Shown: piece by piece, positions 9,045 to 18,823 of the stretch
How positions within the stretch are numbered: position 1 is the first letter of the stretch
How the letters are laid out: every line of letters starts with the position of its first letter
Assembly: GCA_028289445.1 (NCBI GenBank)
Contig: JANQPO010000017.1
Span: forward strand, 351,537-415,536
From: Tepidamorphaceae bacterium
GTDB taxonomy: Bacteria > Pseudomonadota > Alphaproteobacteria > Rhizobiales > JAKSCL01
DNA: 64,000 nt
Reading direction: 5' to 3'
Translations under genes and position numbers: made by a program
The notes under the pieces: generated by a model
What the model was told of the DNA's origin: nothing
Database searches by the model: none
Seen by the model: only the letters and a program-made list of their open reading frames with translations

Positions 9045-11033
9045 ATGGCGCGACATGACCGATACCCACATGTGTTTCAGCCGATCCGTGTCGGTGCAAC
9101 CGAGATCCGGAACCGCATATTCGTTCCGGCGCACACAACCAATTTCGGCGAAAACAACCTGCCGTCCGACCGGCATCTGGCCTATCATCGCGCCCGCGCG
9201 GCCGGCGGCGCCGGACTGATTATCTTCGAGGGTATCCGCGTGCATCGGTCGAGCCTCGGGCGACAGCAGGGCGTGAACGGCTATGAGCGCGAGGCCATTC
9301 CGCGCTTCCGGCGTATTGCTGAAGCGGTGCAGGGCGAGGGCGGTCGTCTCTTTGGCCAGATCATCCATCTTGGACGTCATATCGACGGAAACTTCGCCCG
9401 CATGCCTTCGTGGTCCGCCTCCTCCATTCCGTGGTCGGCGACCGCACCCGCGCCGCACCCGATGACGCTGGACGAAATCCAAATGGTGGTCGACGCGCAC
9501 GCCGAGGTCGCAAGCAACTTGATTGAGGCCGGTCTCGACGGCGTCGAATTGCAGATGGCTCATGGACATCTGATCCAGCAATTCCTTTCACCGGCTTCGA
9601 ACAAGCGCGAAGACATCTACGGCGGCTCACCGGAAAATCGCTTGCGTTTTGCGAAGGAGGCGCTGCAGGCCGTCCGCGCGCGGCTTGGCTCGGACAAGAC
9701 ACTTGGGATCCGCATTAGCGCCGACGAGTTCCTGCCCGGCGGTCTGACCCTGGACGAGATGTGCGGGATCGTCCGCGATCTCGTCGACGGGTGTCAGGTC
9801 GACTTCATCAACGTCTCACATTCGGCCTATCACGGCAGCTATACGGTCTCGACGCAGATGGCGGACATGGCGTTCCAGCGCTCCCAGTTTCAGCCGCTGA
9901 CGCGCGCCATCCGTGCGGCACTGGAAGGGCTCGACGGTCCGCTGCCCAAGGTGATGACGGTATGCCGCTACCAGACCGTTGAGCACGCAGAGGAGATGAT
10001 CGCATCGGATGGGGCCGACTTGGTTGGCATGGCACGGGCGCACATTGCGGATCCGGAGATCGTGGCAAAGGCGCACGAGGGGCGCGAGATCGAGACAACG
10101 CCCTGTATCGGTTGCAACCAGGGCTGCGCGAACATGCTGGCCCTGAATCTGGCGATCACGTGTCTTACCAATCCCAGCGCGGGCCGCGAAGCGGACTGGC
10201 CAGCACCGGCTCTGACGCGCGCGGACAAGGCTCGCCGCGTTCTGGTTGTGGGCGGCGGGCCTGGCGGCATGGAAGCCGCGGCGGTCGCGGCGGAGCGCGG
10301 CCATTCCGTCACGCTTTGGGAGCGGTCAGACCGACTTGGTGGGGCGCTCAACTGGACCAGGCGAATGCCGCTGCGAGTTGAGTTCAGCAAGTTGCTGGAG
10401 CGCCAGGCAGCACGGCTCGCAACGGCTGACGTCACGGTTTCGCTGGAAACGGTCGCGACGTCGGAACGCCTGGCGGACGTCGAGGCCGACACTGTGATCT
10501 GGGCCACGGGTGCTGAGGCCTTGGGTCAGGACTTGCGGTCCGGCGGGCGGGCACTGACGCTTGAGGATGCGTTGGCGGATACGGAAGCGTTGGGCGATCA
10601 GGTGATCTTGGTGGACCAGCTTGGCGGCTGGTCTGTTGTCTCGGTCGCTGAACATCTCGCAGACCTCGGGAAATCCGTGACTTTGGTGGCACCTTCGGGC
10701 ACGCCCGGTTGGATGATCAGCATGTATAGTTCGTTCGCGTTGCGCGACCGATTGCGCCGCAAGAACGTGCGCATCATCGGACACCATGCACTGGTCGATC
10801 ACAAGGATGACGCGGTGACGTTATGCGACTTGTCGCTGGAGGGGTCCGAGATAGAACTGCCGGCAACGAGCGTTGTCTCGCCGTTGCAAGGACAACCGCG
10901 AGTCGGCCTTCGCGACTCGGCCGACGCAGCGGGCGAACGGGTCTGGGCACAGATCTCGGTGGGTGACTGCCAGTCCGCGCGGTCGGCGCTCGAAGCGGTC
11001 TTCGAAGGTCATGAAGCCGGCAGGACGATCTGA
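9045..11033 (+). CDS. NADH:flavin oxidoreductase / 2,4-dienoyl-CoA reductase-like Fe-S flavoprotein
   Basis: 662 aa; N-terminal OYE-type TIM barrel, CIGCNQGCANMLALNLAITCLTNP 4Fe-4S motif, C-terminal RRVLVVGGGPGGMEAAAVAAERGH dinucleotide-binding domain. Confidence 0.92.
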   Translation: MARHDRYPHVFQPIRVGATEIRNRIFVPAHTTNFGENNLPSDRHLAYHRARAAGGAGLIIFEGIRVHRSSLGRQQGVNGYEREAIPRFRRIAEAVQGEGGRLFGQIIHLGRHIDGNFARMPSWSASSIPWSATAPAPHPMTLDEIQMVVDAHAEVASNLIEAGLDGVELQMAHGHLIQQFLSPASNKREDIYGGSPENRLRFAKEALQAVRARLGSDKTLGIRISADEFLPGGLTLDEMCGIVRDLVDGCQVDFINVSHSAYHGSYTVSTQMADMAFQRSQFQPLTRAIRAALEGLDGPLPKVMTVCRYQTVEHAEEMIASDGADLVGMARAHIADPEIVAKAHEGREIETTPCIGCNQGCANMLALNLAITCLTNPSAGREADWPAPALTRADKARRVLVVGGGPGGMEAAAVAAERGHSVTLWERSDRLGGALNWTRRMPLRVEFSKLLERQAARLATADVTVSLETVATSERLADVEADTVIWATGAEALGQDLRSGGRALTLEDALADTEALGDQVILVDQLGGWSVVSVAEHLADLGKSVTLVAPSGTPGWMISMYSSFALRDRLRRKNVRIIGHHALVDHKDDAVTLCDLSLEGSEIELPATSVVSPLQGQPRVGLRDSADAAGERVWAQISVGDCQSARSALEAVFEGHEAGRTI

Positions 11034-11048
11034 GCCGCGCAGAGGGCT

Positions 11049-12413
11049 TTATTCGGCCAGTCCCACCTTGCGGCCGAGCACGACCGCACTGAGCAAACCG
11101 TTGCCGGACAGATAGCCCGCATCGCCCGAACCCGATACGCCGCAAGCCGCTCCACCAACCGCAAAAAGGTTTGGAAACACGCCGCCACGCGCCCGTTTGA
11201 CGCGTCCGTCCGGCGCGACATCGAGCCCGCCTTGCGTATGAAACAGCGTTCCCGTCACCCGCGTCGCCGCGTAGGGCGGCACCAATGGTTTGTCGAGGTC
11301 GAATAGTCGGCCGAGCGAATCTGCGCCCGTCTGGATGTCGGCAAGCGTCTCGCCTAGAGCCGCTTCCGGCAGGCGCGTCTTGGCGGCGAGATCGGCGATC
11401 GTCTCGGCCACGATCACGGCGCCTTGCGCCTCGGCGTCTTGGAAATCCACGAATTGGCGGGCGATCGCGGCAATCCACGTGTCGTAGATGGTCCAGGCGA
11501 CGCCTTCGGGCTGCGCAAGAACCGCGGCGGCGGCTTCGGAATACCCTTGGCTTTCGTTCCAGAATCGCCGGCCGTCGAGGTTCACTTGAATCCCGCCCTC
11601 CATGATCACCGCCCAGCTGATCAGGATACCGTGAGGGTGTGCCACATTGCCGTGTCCCTGAAAGGCGCCGAGATGGCGTGTCGCCGCACCCAGCGCTTCG
11701 CCCCATTGCAGCGCGTCTCCCCGGTTGCCATCGTGTCCGAAGTAAATGGCATCGCCGATGCTCGGCATGAAGCGGCGCACCATCTCCCGGTTTCCGCCGA
11801 ACCCGTTGCACGCAAGGATCAGGCGCTTGCAGCCGATCGTCTCGTGTCCGCCATCGGGGCGCACGGCGCCAATGCCGCAGATCGTGCCGTCGTCATCCGC
11901 AAAGAGCGTTTCGGCTCGGCGTTCGGTGATGAGAGGGATGCTTTCGGTCTCGACCGCTGCGCGCAGCCCATCGATCAGATCGCGTCCGGCGCGGGACGGA
12001 AGCCCGTGCATGCGCCGGCGGGAATGACCCGGATAGTCGAAGTCGTGGACCACCGTGAAACGCAGGGCGTGGCGGTCGCTGAGCCAGTCGATCGCTTCGG
12101 CCGCGCCATCTGTCAAAGCCGCGACGAGTTCGGGTTCGTTTTCCCCCTTGGCCTTACGCATGATGTCGGCGGCGAAGAGTGCAGCGCTGTCCTCAATTCC
12201 CGCCGCCCTCTGTGCCTTGGTGCCCGCGGCGGGTATGAGCCCTGCCGAGAGCGCGGTCGATCCTGATGGGATCGGGTCGGCCTCCAGGACCAGAACATCC
12301 TGGCCCATTTCGTATGCCGAAAGCGCCGAAACGAGCCCGCCCGCGCCCGCACCAACGATCAGCGTTCCAACCGAGATCTCGAACCCGCTCTCGGGAGGAG
12401 GGCGCACGCTCAC
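11049..12413 (-). CDS. FAD-dependent oxidoreductase (FAD_binding_2, fumarate reductase/ketosteroid dehydrogenase-like)
   Basis: 454 aa; LIVGAGAGGLVSALSAYEMGQDVLVLEA, LILACNGFGGN, LFAVGGAACGVSGSGDAGYLSGNGLLSAVVLGR. Confidence 0.88.
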   Translation of the reverse strand: MSVRPPPESGFEISVGTLIVGAGAGGLVSALSAYEMGQDVLVLEADPIPSGSTALSAGLIPAAGTKAQRAAGIEDSAALFAADIMRKAKGENEPELVAALTDGAAEAIDWLSDRHALRFTVVHDFDYPGHSRRRMHGLPSRAGRDLIDGLRAAVETESIPLITERRAETLFADDDGTICGIGAVRPDGGHETIGCKRLILACNGFGGNREMVRRFMPSIGDAIYFGHDGNRGDALQWGEALGAATRHLGAFQGHGNVAHPHGILISWAVIMEGGIQVNLDGRRFWNESQGYSEAAAAVLAQPEGVAWTIYDTWIAAIARQFVDFQDAEAQGAVIVAETIADLAAKTRLPEAALGETLADIQTGADSLGRLFDLDKPLVPPYAATRVTGTLFHTQGGLDVAPDGRVKRARGGVFPNLFAVGGAACGVSGSGDAGYLSGNGLLSAVVLGRKVGLAE

Positions 12414-12802
12414 GCCACGGCCTCCAGCGTGTTCGGACCGGTCATGTAGACCGCCACCGCCGAGAACTTGCTGCCATCGATCTCGAAGAAATTGCAGTTC
12501 GACTTCACGGTCAAGGAGCCGTCGGTCTCGGTGTTGTGCACCTGAAAGCGGGCCGCGATGAGATTGTTGACGGGATCGGCGACAAAGACGAAGCGGTGAT
12601 GTTTGACCGCGCGGTGGTTATCCCAAAGCCTGCGGAACATTGCGCCGATCGCCTCATGACCTTCAAGACGGACACCGTGGGTCTCAACGGTGAAGACGCA
12701 TGTCTTCGTCAGCGTTTGCAAAAGGGCCGGCAGGTCCTCGTCATCGACGGCGGCGAAATACCTGCGAACCAGCGCAGTCTGTTCTTCGGATGTCATGGCC
12801 AT
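12410..12802 (-). CDS. SnoaL-like / NTF2-fold protein
   Basis: ORF 12410..12886; likely start MAMTSEEQTALVRRYFAAVDDEDLPALLQTL at 12802. Confidence 0.75.
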   Translation of the reverse strand: MAMTSEEQTALVRRYFAAVDDEDLPALLQTLTKTCVFTVETHGVRLEGHEAIGAMFRRLWDNHRAVKHHRFVFVADPVNNLIAARFQVHNTETDGSLTVKSNCNFFEIDGSKFSAVAVYMTGPNTLEAVA

Positions 12803-12824
12803 GGTCCTTCCGGGTGCGGTGATC

Positions 12825-14162
12825 CTATCCCGGTGCGGCCAGCAGTTGGAGAAAGCCCGTGCAGTCCGGTGACCCGTCAAGGCCAAGGCCCGCTTCCCAA
12901 ACGGCCTCAGCCTTGTCGCTCGACCACAGGCGTGCGGTCAGGGACAGGAACTTGGCGTGGAGCTCGCTTTCGGGGAACGGGTCCGACCAGTCGCCGCGAT
13001 TGGTTTCGGTCATTGCGTGCAGGGTGCCGCCGTCTTTTAACGTCACGGTGAGCCGCGCCGGCCGCTTGTCGGGAAGTTTCGCGGTCATTGCTGGGTCTTC
13101 CAAAAGCGTGACCCGAGCGGCAAGCGATCGGATCGCTTCGTCCGAAACACGCTCCGCGGCGAAGCTTTCGACCGCGCTTGATCCCGTGACCAGTCGCGTT
13201 GCGACGGCAAAGGGAACCGAGAACTTCGCGGCAAGAACGTTTCGCGGAGCCGGATCGTCGAGTTCGACGGCCAGCCCGTAGGTTTCGACCACGATCTCCT
13301 CGATGGCCTCCGGCCGCAATCCGGGCGTGTCGGCGGTCAGACTGGCGAGCGCGTCCAGCGTCGCATGATTGAACCGGCAACAGGAGTGCATCTTGAAATA
13401 GTTGCGGTCGACTTCCCAACGGTCGCCGAGTGCGTGAGTCAATTGGTCATGGTCGAATGCGTCCGCTGCGACGTGGCCGAAAACTTGGGCAACGCCGTCC
13501 CGATCGCCGGAGAAACCGGCCGCAACCAAGTCGGCAACCAAAAGACCCATTTGGTTCGACACGCCGGCGAACACATTCCGGACCGTGCCACCTTCCAGCA
13601 TGGTCCGGCGCGAGGTCGTCAGTCCGAGATTGGCGGCCATGTTCATGGCATCGCGGTGTTGCGCAGCGGAGGTCCCTTGGAGTCTCAATACGCCGGTCGC
13701 GGCGCCGATGGCGCCCCAGGTGCCGTGGGGATGCATCGACGGACGGAGCGCGGTGGCAATGCCCACCCTTGCGGCGGCTTCATAGCCGATCGTGATCGCG
13801 GTTAGCAGGTCTTTGCCGGTGTAGGATCCGGTGGAGGCTGCGGCGAGCGCGGCCGGGATAACGTGAATGCCCGGATGGCCTTTGCAGAACTGATGGCCTT
13901 CGTCCATTTCCAAAGCCGTACCAGCAGTCCCGTTGAGAAATGCGGCGGACTGAGGCGCCGTCAAGTCGCCGCGCCCGATGACGAGCGCCTGGCCCTGGCA
14001 GTTGCCCTTAAGCCTATCGGTCAAGGCGCTGACCTCGGCTTCTGCCGCCCCGCCGACGATTGCGCCAATCGTGTCGGTGAGGATCAAAGCCGCCTTTGCC
14101 CGGACCGCGGCAGGAGGGGTTGTCTCTGCGGCGAGCTCCGCCAGCAATCCGAGGTGGTCCAC
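12825..14162 (-). CDS. MmgE/PrpD family protein
   Basis: 445 aa; ALILTDTIGAIVGG, GTAGTALEMDEGHQFCKGHPGIHVIPAALA, HSCCRFNHATLDAL. Confidence 0.9.
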   Translation of the reverse strand: MDHLGLLAELAAETTPPAAVRAKAALILTDTIGAIVGGAAEAEVSALTDRLKGNCQGQALVIGRGDLTAPQSAAFLNGTAGTALEMDEGHQFCKGHPGIHVIPAALAAASTGSYTGKDLLTAITIGYEAAARVGIATALRPSMHPHGTWGAIGAATGVLRLQGTSAAQHRDAMNMAANLGLTTSRRTMLEGGTVRNVFAGVSNQMGLLVADLVAAGFSGDRDGVAQVFGHVAADAFDHDQLTHALGDRWEVDRNYFKMHSCCRFNHATLDALASLTADTPGLRPEAIEEIVVETYGLAVELDDPAPRNVLAAKFSVPFAVATRLVTGSSAVESFAAERVSDEAIRSLAARVTLLEDPAMTAKLPDKRPARLTVTLKDGGTLHAMTETNRGDWSDPFPESELHAKFLSLTARLWSSDKAEAVWEAGLGLDGSPDCTGFLQLLAAPG

Positions 14163-14250
14163 GGTTGATTGTGTCTCCGATTTCCTATTTCGCTACTCTA
14201 TGTGTTCGGGCGAACGGACTGCAACTGCGGGACCGCGGGGAGGAATTCAA

Positions 14251-15015
14251 GTGAAAAAGGTGCTCGTCATTGTTCCGTTCCCCATGACGGAAGAGAATCG
14301 CGATCAGCGGCGCGAACAGTTGAAGGCGGTCACGCTCGGTCCTGATATTGCCTTTGAATTCAAGTCGGTGCGAGCGGCGCCACGTAACTATGTCAGTGCA
14401 TCGGACATGGTGCTGGCCGAGATCGGCGTCCTGGAGGCCGGGCTTGAGGCCCAAGCTGAAGGATATGATGCGGTCTGTGTCGACACGATGAGCGATAGCG
14501 GCGTGGCGGCCCTTCGCTCGGAATTGTCGATTCCCGTGATTGGGCCCGGACGCGCCTCGGTTCTGACCGCGCTGATGTTCGGCACGCGGTTCTCCATCAT
14601 CGCCATGTGGCCGCATTGGCGGCATTTCTACGACAAAACCCTATCCGAACTTGGTTTGGGACATGCCTGCGCTTCGATCCGGGCGCTGGATGTCCAGCCG
14701 GACAACCAAGGCCTCCTGGCCGGGAAAGAGGAGGAAATGTTTCCGGCATTGGAGACGCTCGCGCGCGCCTGCATAGAGGAGGACGGGGCGAACGTCATCC
14801 TTCTTGGGTCGACCACGATGCATCAGGCGCATGGCTATCTGGCGGAACGATTGCCGGTTCCAGTCATCAACCCGGGGCCATTGTCCTACAAGCTGGCGGA
14901 GGCGGCGCTCGGCCTGCGGCTCACGCATAGCCGTGCGGCCTATCCGACATCGCCCGCTCCCAAGCCGGAACTCGTCCACGCCATGTTGGATGCCGGCGGG
15001 GCACTAGAGCATTGA
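14251..15015 (+). CDS. aspartate/glutamate (hydantoin) racemase family protein
   Basis: GTG start at 14251 preceded by gaggaattcaa: (M)KKVLVIVPFPMTEENRDQ..., VDTMSDSGVAALRSELSIPVIGPGRAS; track ORF begins far upstream at 13978. Confidence 0.8.
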   Translation: MKKVLVIVPFPMTEENRDQRREQLKAVTLGPDIAFEFKSVRAAPRNYVSASDMVLAEIGVLEAGLEAQAEGYDAVCVDTMSDSGVAALRSELSIPVIGPGRASVLTALMFGTRFSIIAMWPHWRHFYDKTLSELGLGHACASIRALDVQPDNQGLLAGKEEEMFPALETLARACIEEDGANVILLGSTTMHQAHGYLAERLPVPVINPGPLSYKLAEAALGLRLTHSRAAYPTSPAPKPELVHAMLDAGGALEH

Positions 15016-16265
15016 ATGCGCCGGCGAGCCCGCCGAAGGCCGAACATGGCCGCTGGCTGGTCCTTGGCGGTGTCTGGCTGATCTACTTCTGCTTCGGCCT
15101 GGTTATGGCCGCAATGGGTCCGCTGATCACGCCGATCAGTGCGGAACTCGGGATTGGGCACGCGATGATGGGCGTGATCCTTGGCGCGTGGCCGCTGGCC
15201 TATATCATGGCGGCGATCCCGTGCGGCCTGGCGCTGGACTGGCTGGGATCGCGGCGGATGCTGTTTCTGGCGGCACTGATCATGGCCGCATCGGCCTGGG
15301 CGCGAGGCTTCGCGGAGACACCGCTGCACCTTCTTCTGGCGGTCGGGCTTTTCGGTATCGGAGGGCCGATGATCTCCGTTGGCGCGCCAAAGGTGATCGC
15401 CGGGCTCTTCACCGGCAAGAGCCGCGCCACCGCGATGGGCATCTACGTTACCGGTCCGTATCTCGGGGCTCTTCTTTCACTCGCATTGACCAATAGCGTG
15501 GCGATGCCGCTGGTCGGTGGCGATTGGCGGGACGTCATGCTGCTCTACGGTTGCCTGGCGGCCGGCGGTGGCGTGATTTGGCTCGTCCTTTCCAGCGTCC
15601 GTGGCGGGCTCCTTGATGCGTCAGGAGATGGCGGCAAGAAATTCGACATCCGCGCGTTCTCCGAAATCCTGCGCGTGCGCGAAGTTCAGCTCATCCTGTT
15701 GATGAGCATCGGCATATTCTTCATCAACCACGCATTGAACAATTGGCTACCGGAAATCCTGCGCGATCGCGGTATGACGGCCGTTGACGCCGGCTATTGG
15801 GCATCCGTTCCGGCAGCGGTCGGCGTGGCAGGTGCATTGATTGTGCCGAGATTTGCGACACCAAAACATCGCTTGACAGTCATGGCAGCCTTGTTCGGCG
15901 CCACGCTAATGGCGAGCCTATTGCTGCACTTTGGCCCGGGCGTATTGCTTGGCACTGGCCTTGTCCTCCAGGGCATTGCGCGGGGCGCGATGATGACGGT
16001 CGCCATCTTGATCCTGATGGAAACACCGCGCGTGCCACAGGAGCGGCTTGGCCTCGCAGGTGGGCTGTTCTTCACAGCCGCGGAGTTTGGCGGCGTGTTA
16101 GGTCCAATCACCTTCGGGTTGCTGTCCGATCTGAGTGGCGGATTCATGCTCTCGCTCATGTCGATGACAGCGGTTTGTGTTGTGTTGTTCGTGCTTCTAG
16201 CGCAGCTACGCGCGATAACGAGAGCTGGGACACTGCCGGTCGAACCAACTGCGCCGCTTCGATGA
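15012..16265 (+). CDS. MFS transporter
   Basis: 417 aa, multiple hydrophobic segments, TTG start; cyanate permease-like organisation. Confidence 0.88.
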   Translation: MNAPASPPKAEHGRWLVLGGVWLIYFCFGLVMAAMGPLITPISAELGIGHAMMGVILGAWPLAYIMAAIPCGLALDWLGSRRMLFLAALIMAASAWARGFAETPLHLLLAVGLFGIGGPMISVGAPKVIAGLFTGKSRATAMGIYVTGPYLGALLSLALTNSVAMPLVGGDWRDVMLLYGCLAAGGGVIWLVLSSVRGGLLDASGDGGKKFDIRAFSEILRVREVQLILLMSIGIFFINHALNNWLPEILRDRGMTAVDAGYWASVPAAVGVAGALIVPRFATPKHRLTVMAALFGATLMASLLLHFGPGVLLGTGLVLQGIARGAMMTVAILILMETPRVPQERLGLAGGLFFTAAEFGGVLGPITFGLLSDLSGGFMLSLMSMTAVCVVLFVLLAQLRAITRAGTLPVEPTAPLR

Positions 16266-16429
16266 AGCCTTAGGTTCAAACGCGGATGTCAAGATATCGA
16301 TACAGACTAGACACTTGACGGACGGTTCTCGCGCTATGCGCCGGTCCTCGATGCGCGGCCCGATTCCCCAATGCCTCCATCGACCGACAGATGGCATCTA
16401 TAGGCTTGCATTCGAAATCCGGTTTGAAT

Positions 16430-17989
16430 TTATGCTTTCGAACTCAGTTTTTTGATTGGTGTATCCGGTAACAGCATAGAGTCCGTATAGTAGTATTTTA
16501 CACCCTTCAGCAAATTTTCCTCATCCGGATTCTTAGAAAAGAACAACATATTTACCTTCACACCCCGTTTGGAAAGTGTGCGAGCGATCCGATTAAAGCG
16601 TTGGTATCGACTTAGATCGCGAAACGCGATCATTGTGACGCGCTTTGGACGCTCCATAAACGTGTAGATGTCGTCTTCTTTGGTCTCCCAAGACATCGTC
16701 TTCTTGGCGTTCAGCACGTTGGATTTGAGTGCTTCACGGTTGTCCCAGGTAGCCATAATTTTCTGATGCCAAGTTTCTGGCGTGTTTTCATGCACCACTT
16801 CACCAATGCTGAAGTCGTCAATTAGGCGAGCCACGTCCGGCATGGCCGTGGCGACGACCGGCAATTCCGCGGTCAGAAAGTCGAAGAAGCGGTTTGGGAG
16901 CCCAACTGAGGCGTTGGGATTTTCGACCGAATTTACGATCAATCCAATGTGCGCATTCGCTGCAACACTGGCCAGTCTTTTATAAGGCACGAACTCCTTG
17001 AGATGCACCCTGCCGCTGATTCCAAGTTCGGTGATGAGCTTTCTGAATTGCTGCTCTTGCGCCTTGACGGGAAACCGACATAGCGCGACGAGATGAAAGC
17101 TCTCGGGCAAAAGCGCCAGTCCTCGCAGGACATTGTCAAATCCCTCTACGATGCTGCCGCACGTAAATAGTATCCTTCCATCATCGGGAATGTCCCATTC
17201 CGCGCGAGCTGTCACGTCCGGCGTTACCTCTTCATAGTTTCGAAAATTTTCCAGCACCAGGGTCGGCCGCTGGTAACGCTTCAGTGTCTCCGCCAGAGCG
17301 TTTCCGATCGTCATGAGCTTGTCGCACGCAAAGAGTGTTCCGACGGCAGCATGGTTTGCCAACCGCACAACCGGCCGTGGGTGGACTGGGGCTACCGTGT
17401 GCCTGTCAACGTCAACGTTCTCGACGTTATCGCAGATAACCAATCCGCCAAACTTATCCTGCAATGCGAAACCTGCAGGAACGGAACTCGGCAGCAGACA
17501 CAGATAAACATCCGCACTTAATTTATTACCAATTCGCAAAGCGTCTTCAGCAAACAGAGTTTGTCTGTATAGGTAGACAGCTTTTCTCGCTTGATTGTAT
17601 AGTGCTGTTTTATAAACAACATTGTTTCTTTGCTTTATGTAGCTGCTTTTTTCTTCAATAACCTTATTTTGAAGAATTCTATTTAATAAATTAATCGATT
17701 TGGATACTATCGTAATTTTCCTAATATTATTGGCCATTCTTTTGAGAAATAATATTATATGCGTATGTAATAGTAAAATAATATTCAGAATATTTCGATA
17801 AATAGAATGATAATTTACCAGTTTTTCCTTTTTTAGAGCTTCGTCGCGATCTGAATAAATATTAAGTAATGCACGAGCGATACGCGCGCTATCGGTCAGT
17901 CCACGGCCCTTTTCGAGTGAGTCTACAAGCGATTTCCGCAAAGCTGCTATCGTGATTTCGAGGTCTGACATTTTGTCAAAGTCTGACAT
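16430..17989 (-). CDS. glycosyltransferase (GT-B type)
   Basis: 519 aa; GRILFTCGSIVEGFDNVLRGLALLPESFHLVALCRFP, NASVGLPNRFFDFLTAELPVVATAMPDVARLIDD; N-terminal part strongly AT-rich. Confidence 0.75.
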   Translation of the reverse strand: MSDFDKMSDLEITIAALRKSLVDSLEKGRGLTDSARIARALLNIYSDRDEALKKEKLVNYHSIYRNILNIILLLHTHIILFLKRMANNIRKITIVSKSINLLNRILQNKVIEEKSSYIKQRNNVVYKTALYNQARKAVYLYRQTLFAEDALRIGNKLSADVYLCLLPSSVPAGFALQDKFGGLVICDNVENVDVDRHTVAPVHPRPVVRLANHAAVGTLFACDKLMTIGNALAETLKRYQRPTLVLENFRNYEEVTPDVTARAEWDIPDDGRILFTCGSIVEGFDNVLRGLALLPESFHLVALCRFPVKAQEQQFRKLITELGISGRVHLKEFVPYKRLASVAANAHIGLIVNSVENPNASVGLPNRFFDFLTAELPVVATAMPDVARLIDDFSIGEVVHENTPETWHQKIMATWDNREALKSNVLNAKKTMSWETKEDDIYTFMERPKRVTMIAFRDLSRYQRFNRIARTLSKRGVKVNMLFFSKNPDEENLLKGVKYYYTDSMLLPDTPIKKLSSKA

Positions 17990-18163
17990 CTAATGCTTTG
18001 CCCTAATAATCAAAGTTCCGTGGACTACGTGCAGCGTATTATTTGTACGAAGATCATGGTGATGCCTCATCATAATCTTGTCTAATAATCCCCTGGCGTT
18101 GTCAGATACAGTTCACTACTGAAGCTAGATGCTTCATTGCGGTCTTGATCTAGCAGCGGCGCC

Positions 18164-18823
18164 CTAAAGGCGACTTAACAGTGCGATCTGCCGACATATA
18201 AAGGGAGGATGGCCGGGCAGATTGGATGGTTCGAACGCGCTTGCTAAATGGTCAAGGCCAAAGCCATGAGACCGAAAAAAGCTAGAATAGTGAGTGCCGA
18301 TGAAATCTTCGGAAAGTCGTTCGTTCGCTGAAATGCTATAGAACGCATTGCGGCGCTTGATCCATTCGTCAAAGTCCGTCATGCCATAATAGTCGGGACG
18401 GCTGACAGCATGATCTTTGTTTTGATATGGCTGAACGTTCACGTTGAAAAATATCACTGCGCGATCGTTTAAGCGCGGCAGAACCTTCGGTAAGAACTCG
18501 AAGTGCTCACAATAGGCGCCGTTTTCGCCAAAGAGGCCTTGAGGGCAATCGGCCAGAACCACATCAAACAACTCGTCGCCGGCCAGTTGCGTAAAGCTGT
18601 CGGCAAACACGAGGCGTGCATTGGGCATGTTCTCCGCGAGTTCGGCGCGGTGAACATCATTGATTTCATAACATGTCCAGTCGCGAGCCAACTTTGCGAA
18701 ATGCACCGTTACCCAAGCGCCAGTGCGCGCGAAAAAATCGGCACCGTTGGCGAGCGGTACGTCGACTCGATGTTTTGTCGACTGGAGGAATCGATTGACG
18801 AGGGACTCGATGACGGCAGTCAC
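18164..18823 (-). CDS. putative SAM-dependent methyltransferase
   Basis: 219 aa; ADFFARTGAWVTVHFAKLARDWTCYEINDVH, LFDVVLADCPQG; overlaps upstream gene by 1 nt. Confidence 0.55.
   Translation of the reverse strand: MTAVIESLVNRFLQSTKHRVDVPLANGADFFARTGAWVTVHFAKLARDWTCYEINDVHRAELAENMPNARLVFADSFTQLAGDELFDVVLADCPQGLFGENGAYCEHFEFLPKVLPRLNDRAVIFFNVNVQPYQNKDHAVSRPDYYGMTDFDEWIKRRNAFYSISANERLSEDFIGTHYSSFFRSHGFGLDHLASAFEPSNLPGHPPFICRQIALLSRL

Noticed and set aside
10774-11811. 345-aa Arg-rich minus-strand ORF
   Set aside because: Overlaps the OYE-type reductase and the FAD oxidoreductase in alternative frames; Arg-rich shadow composition
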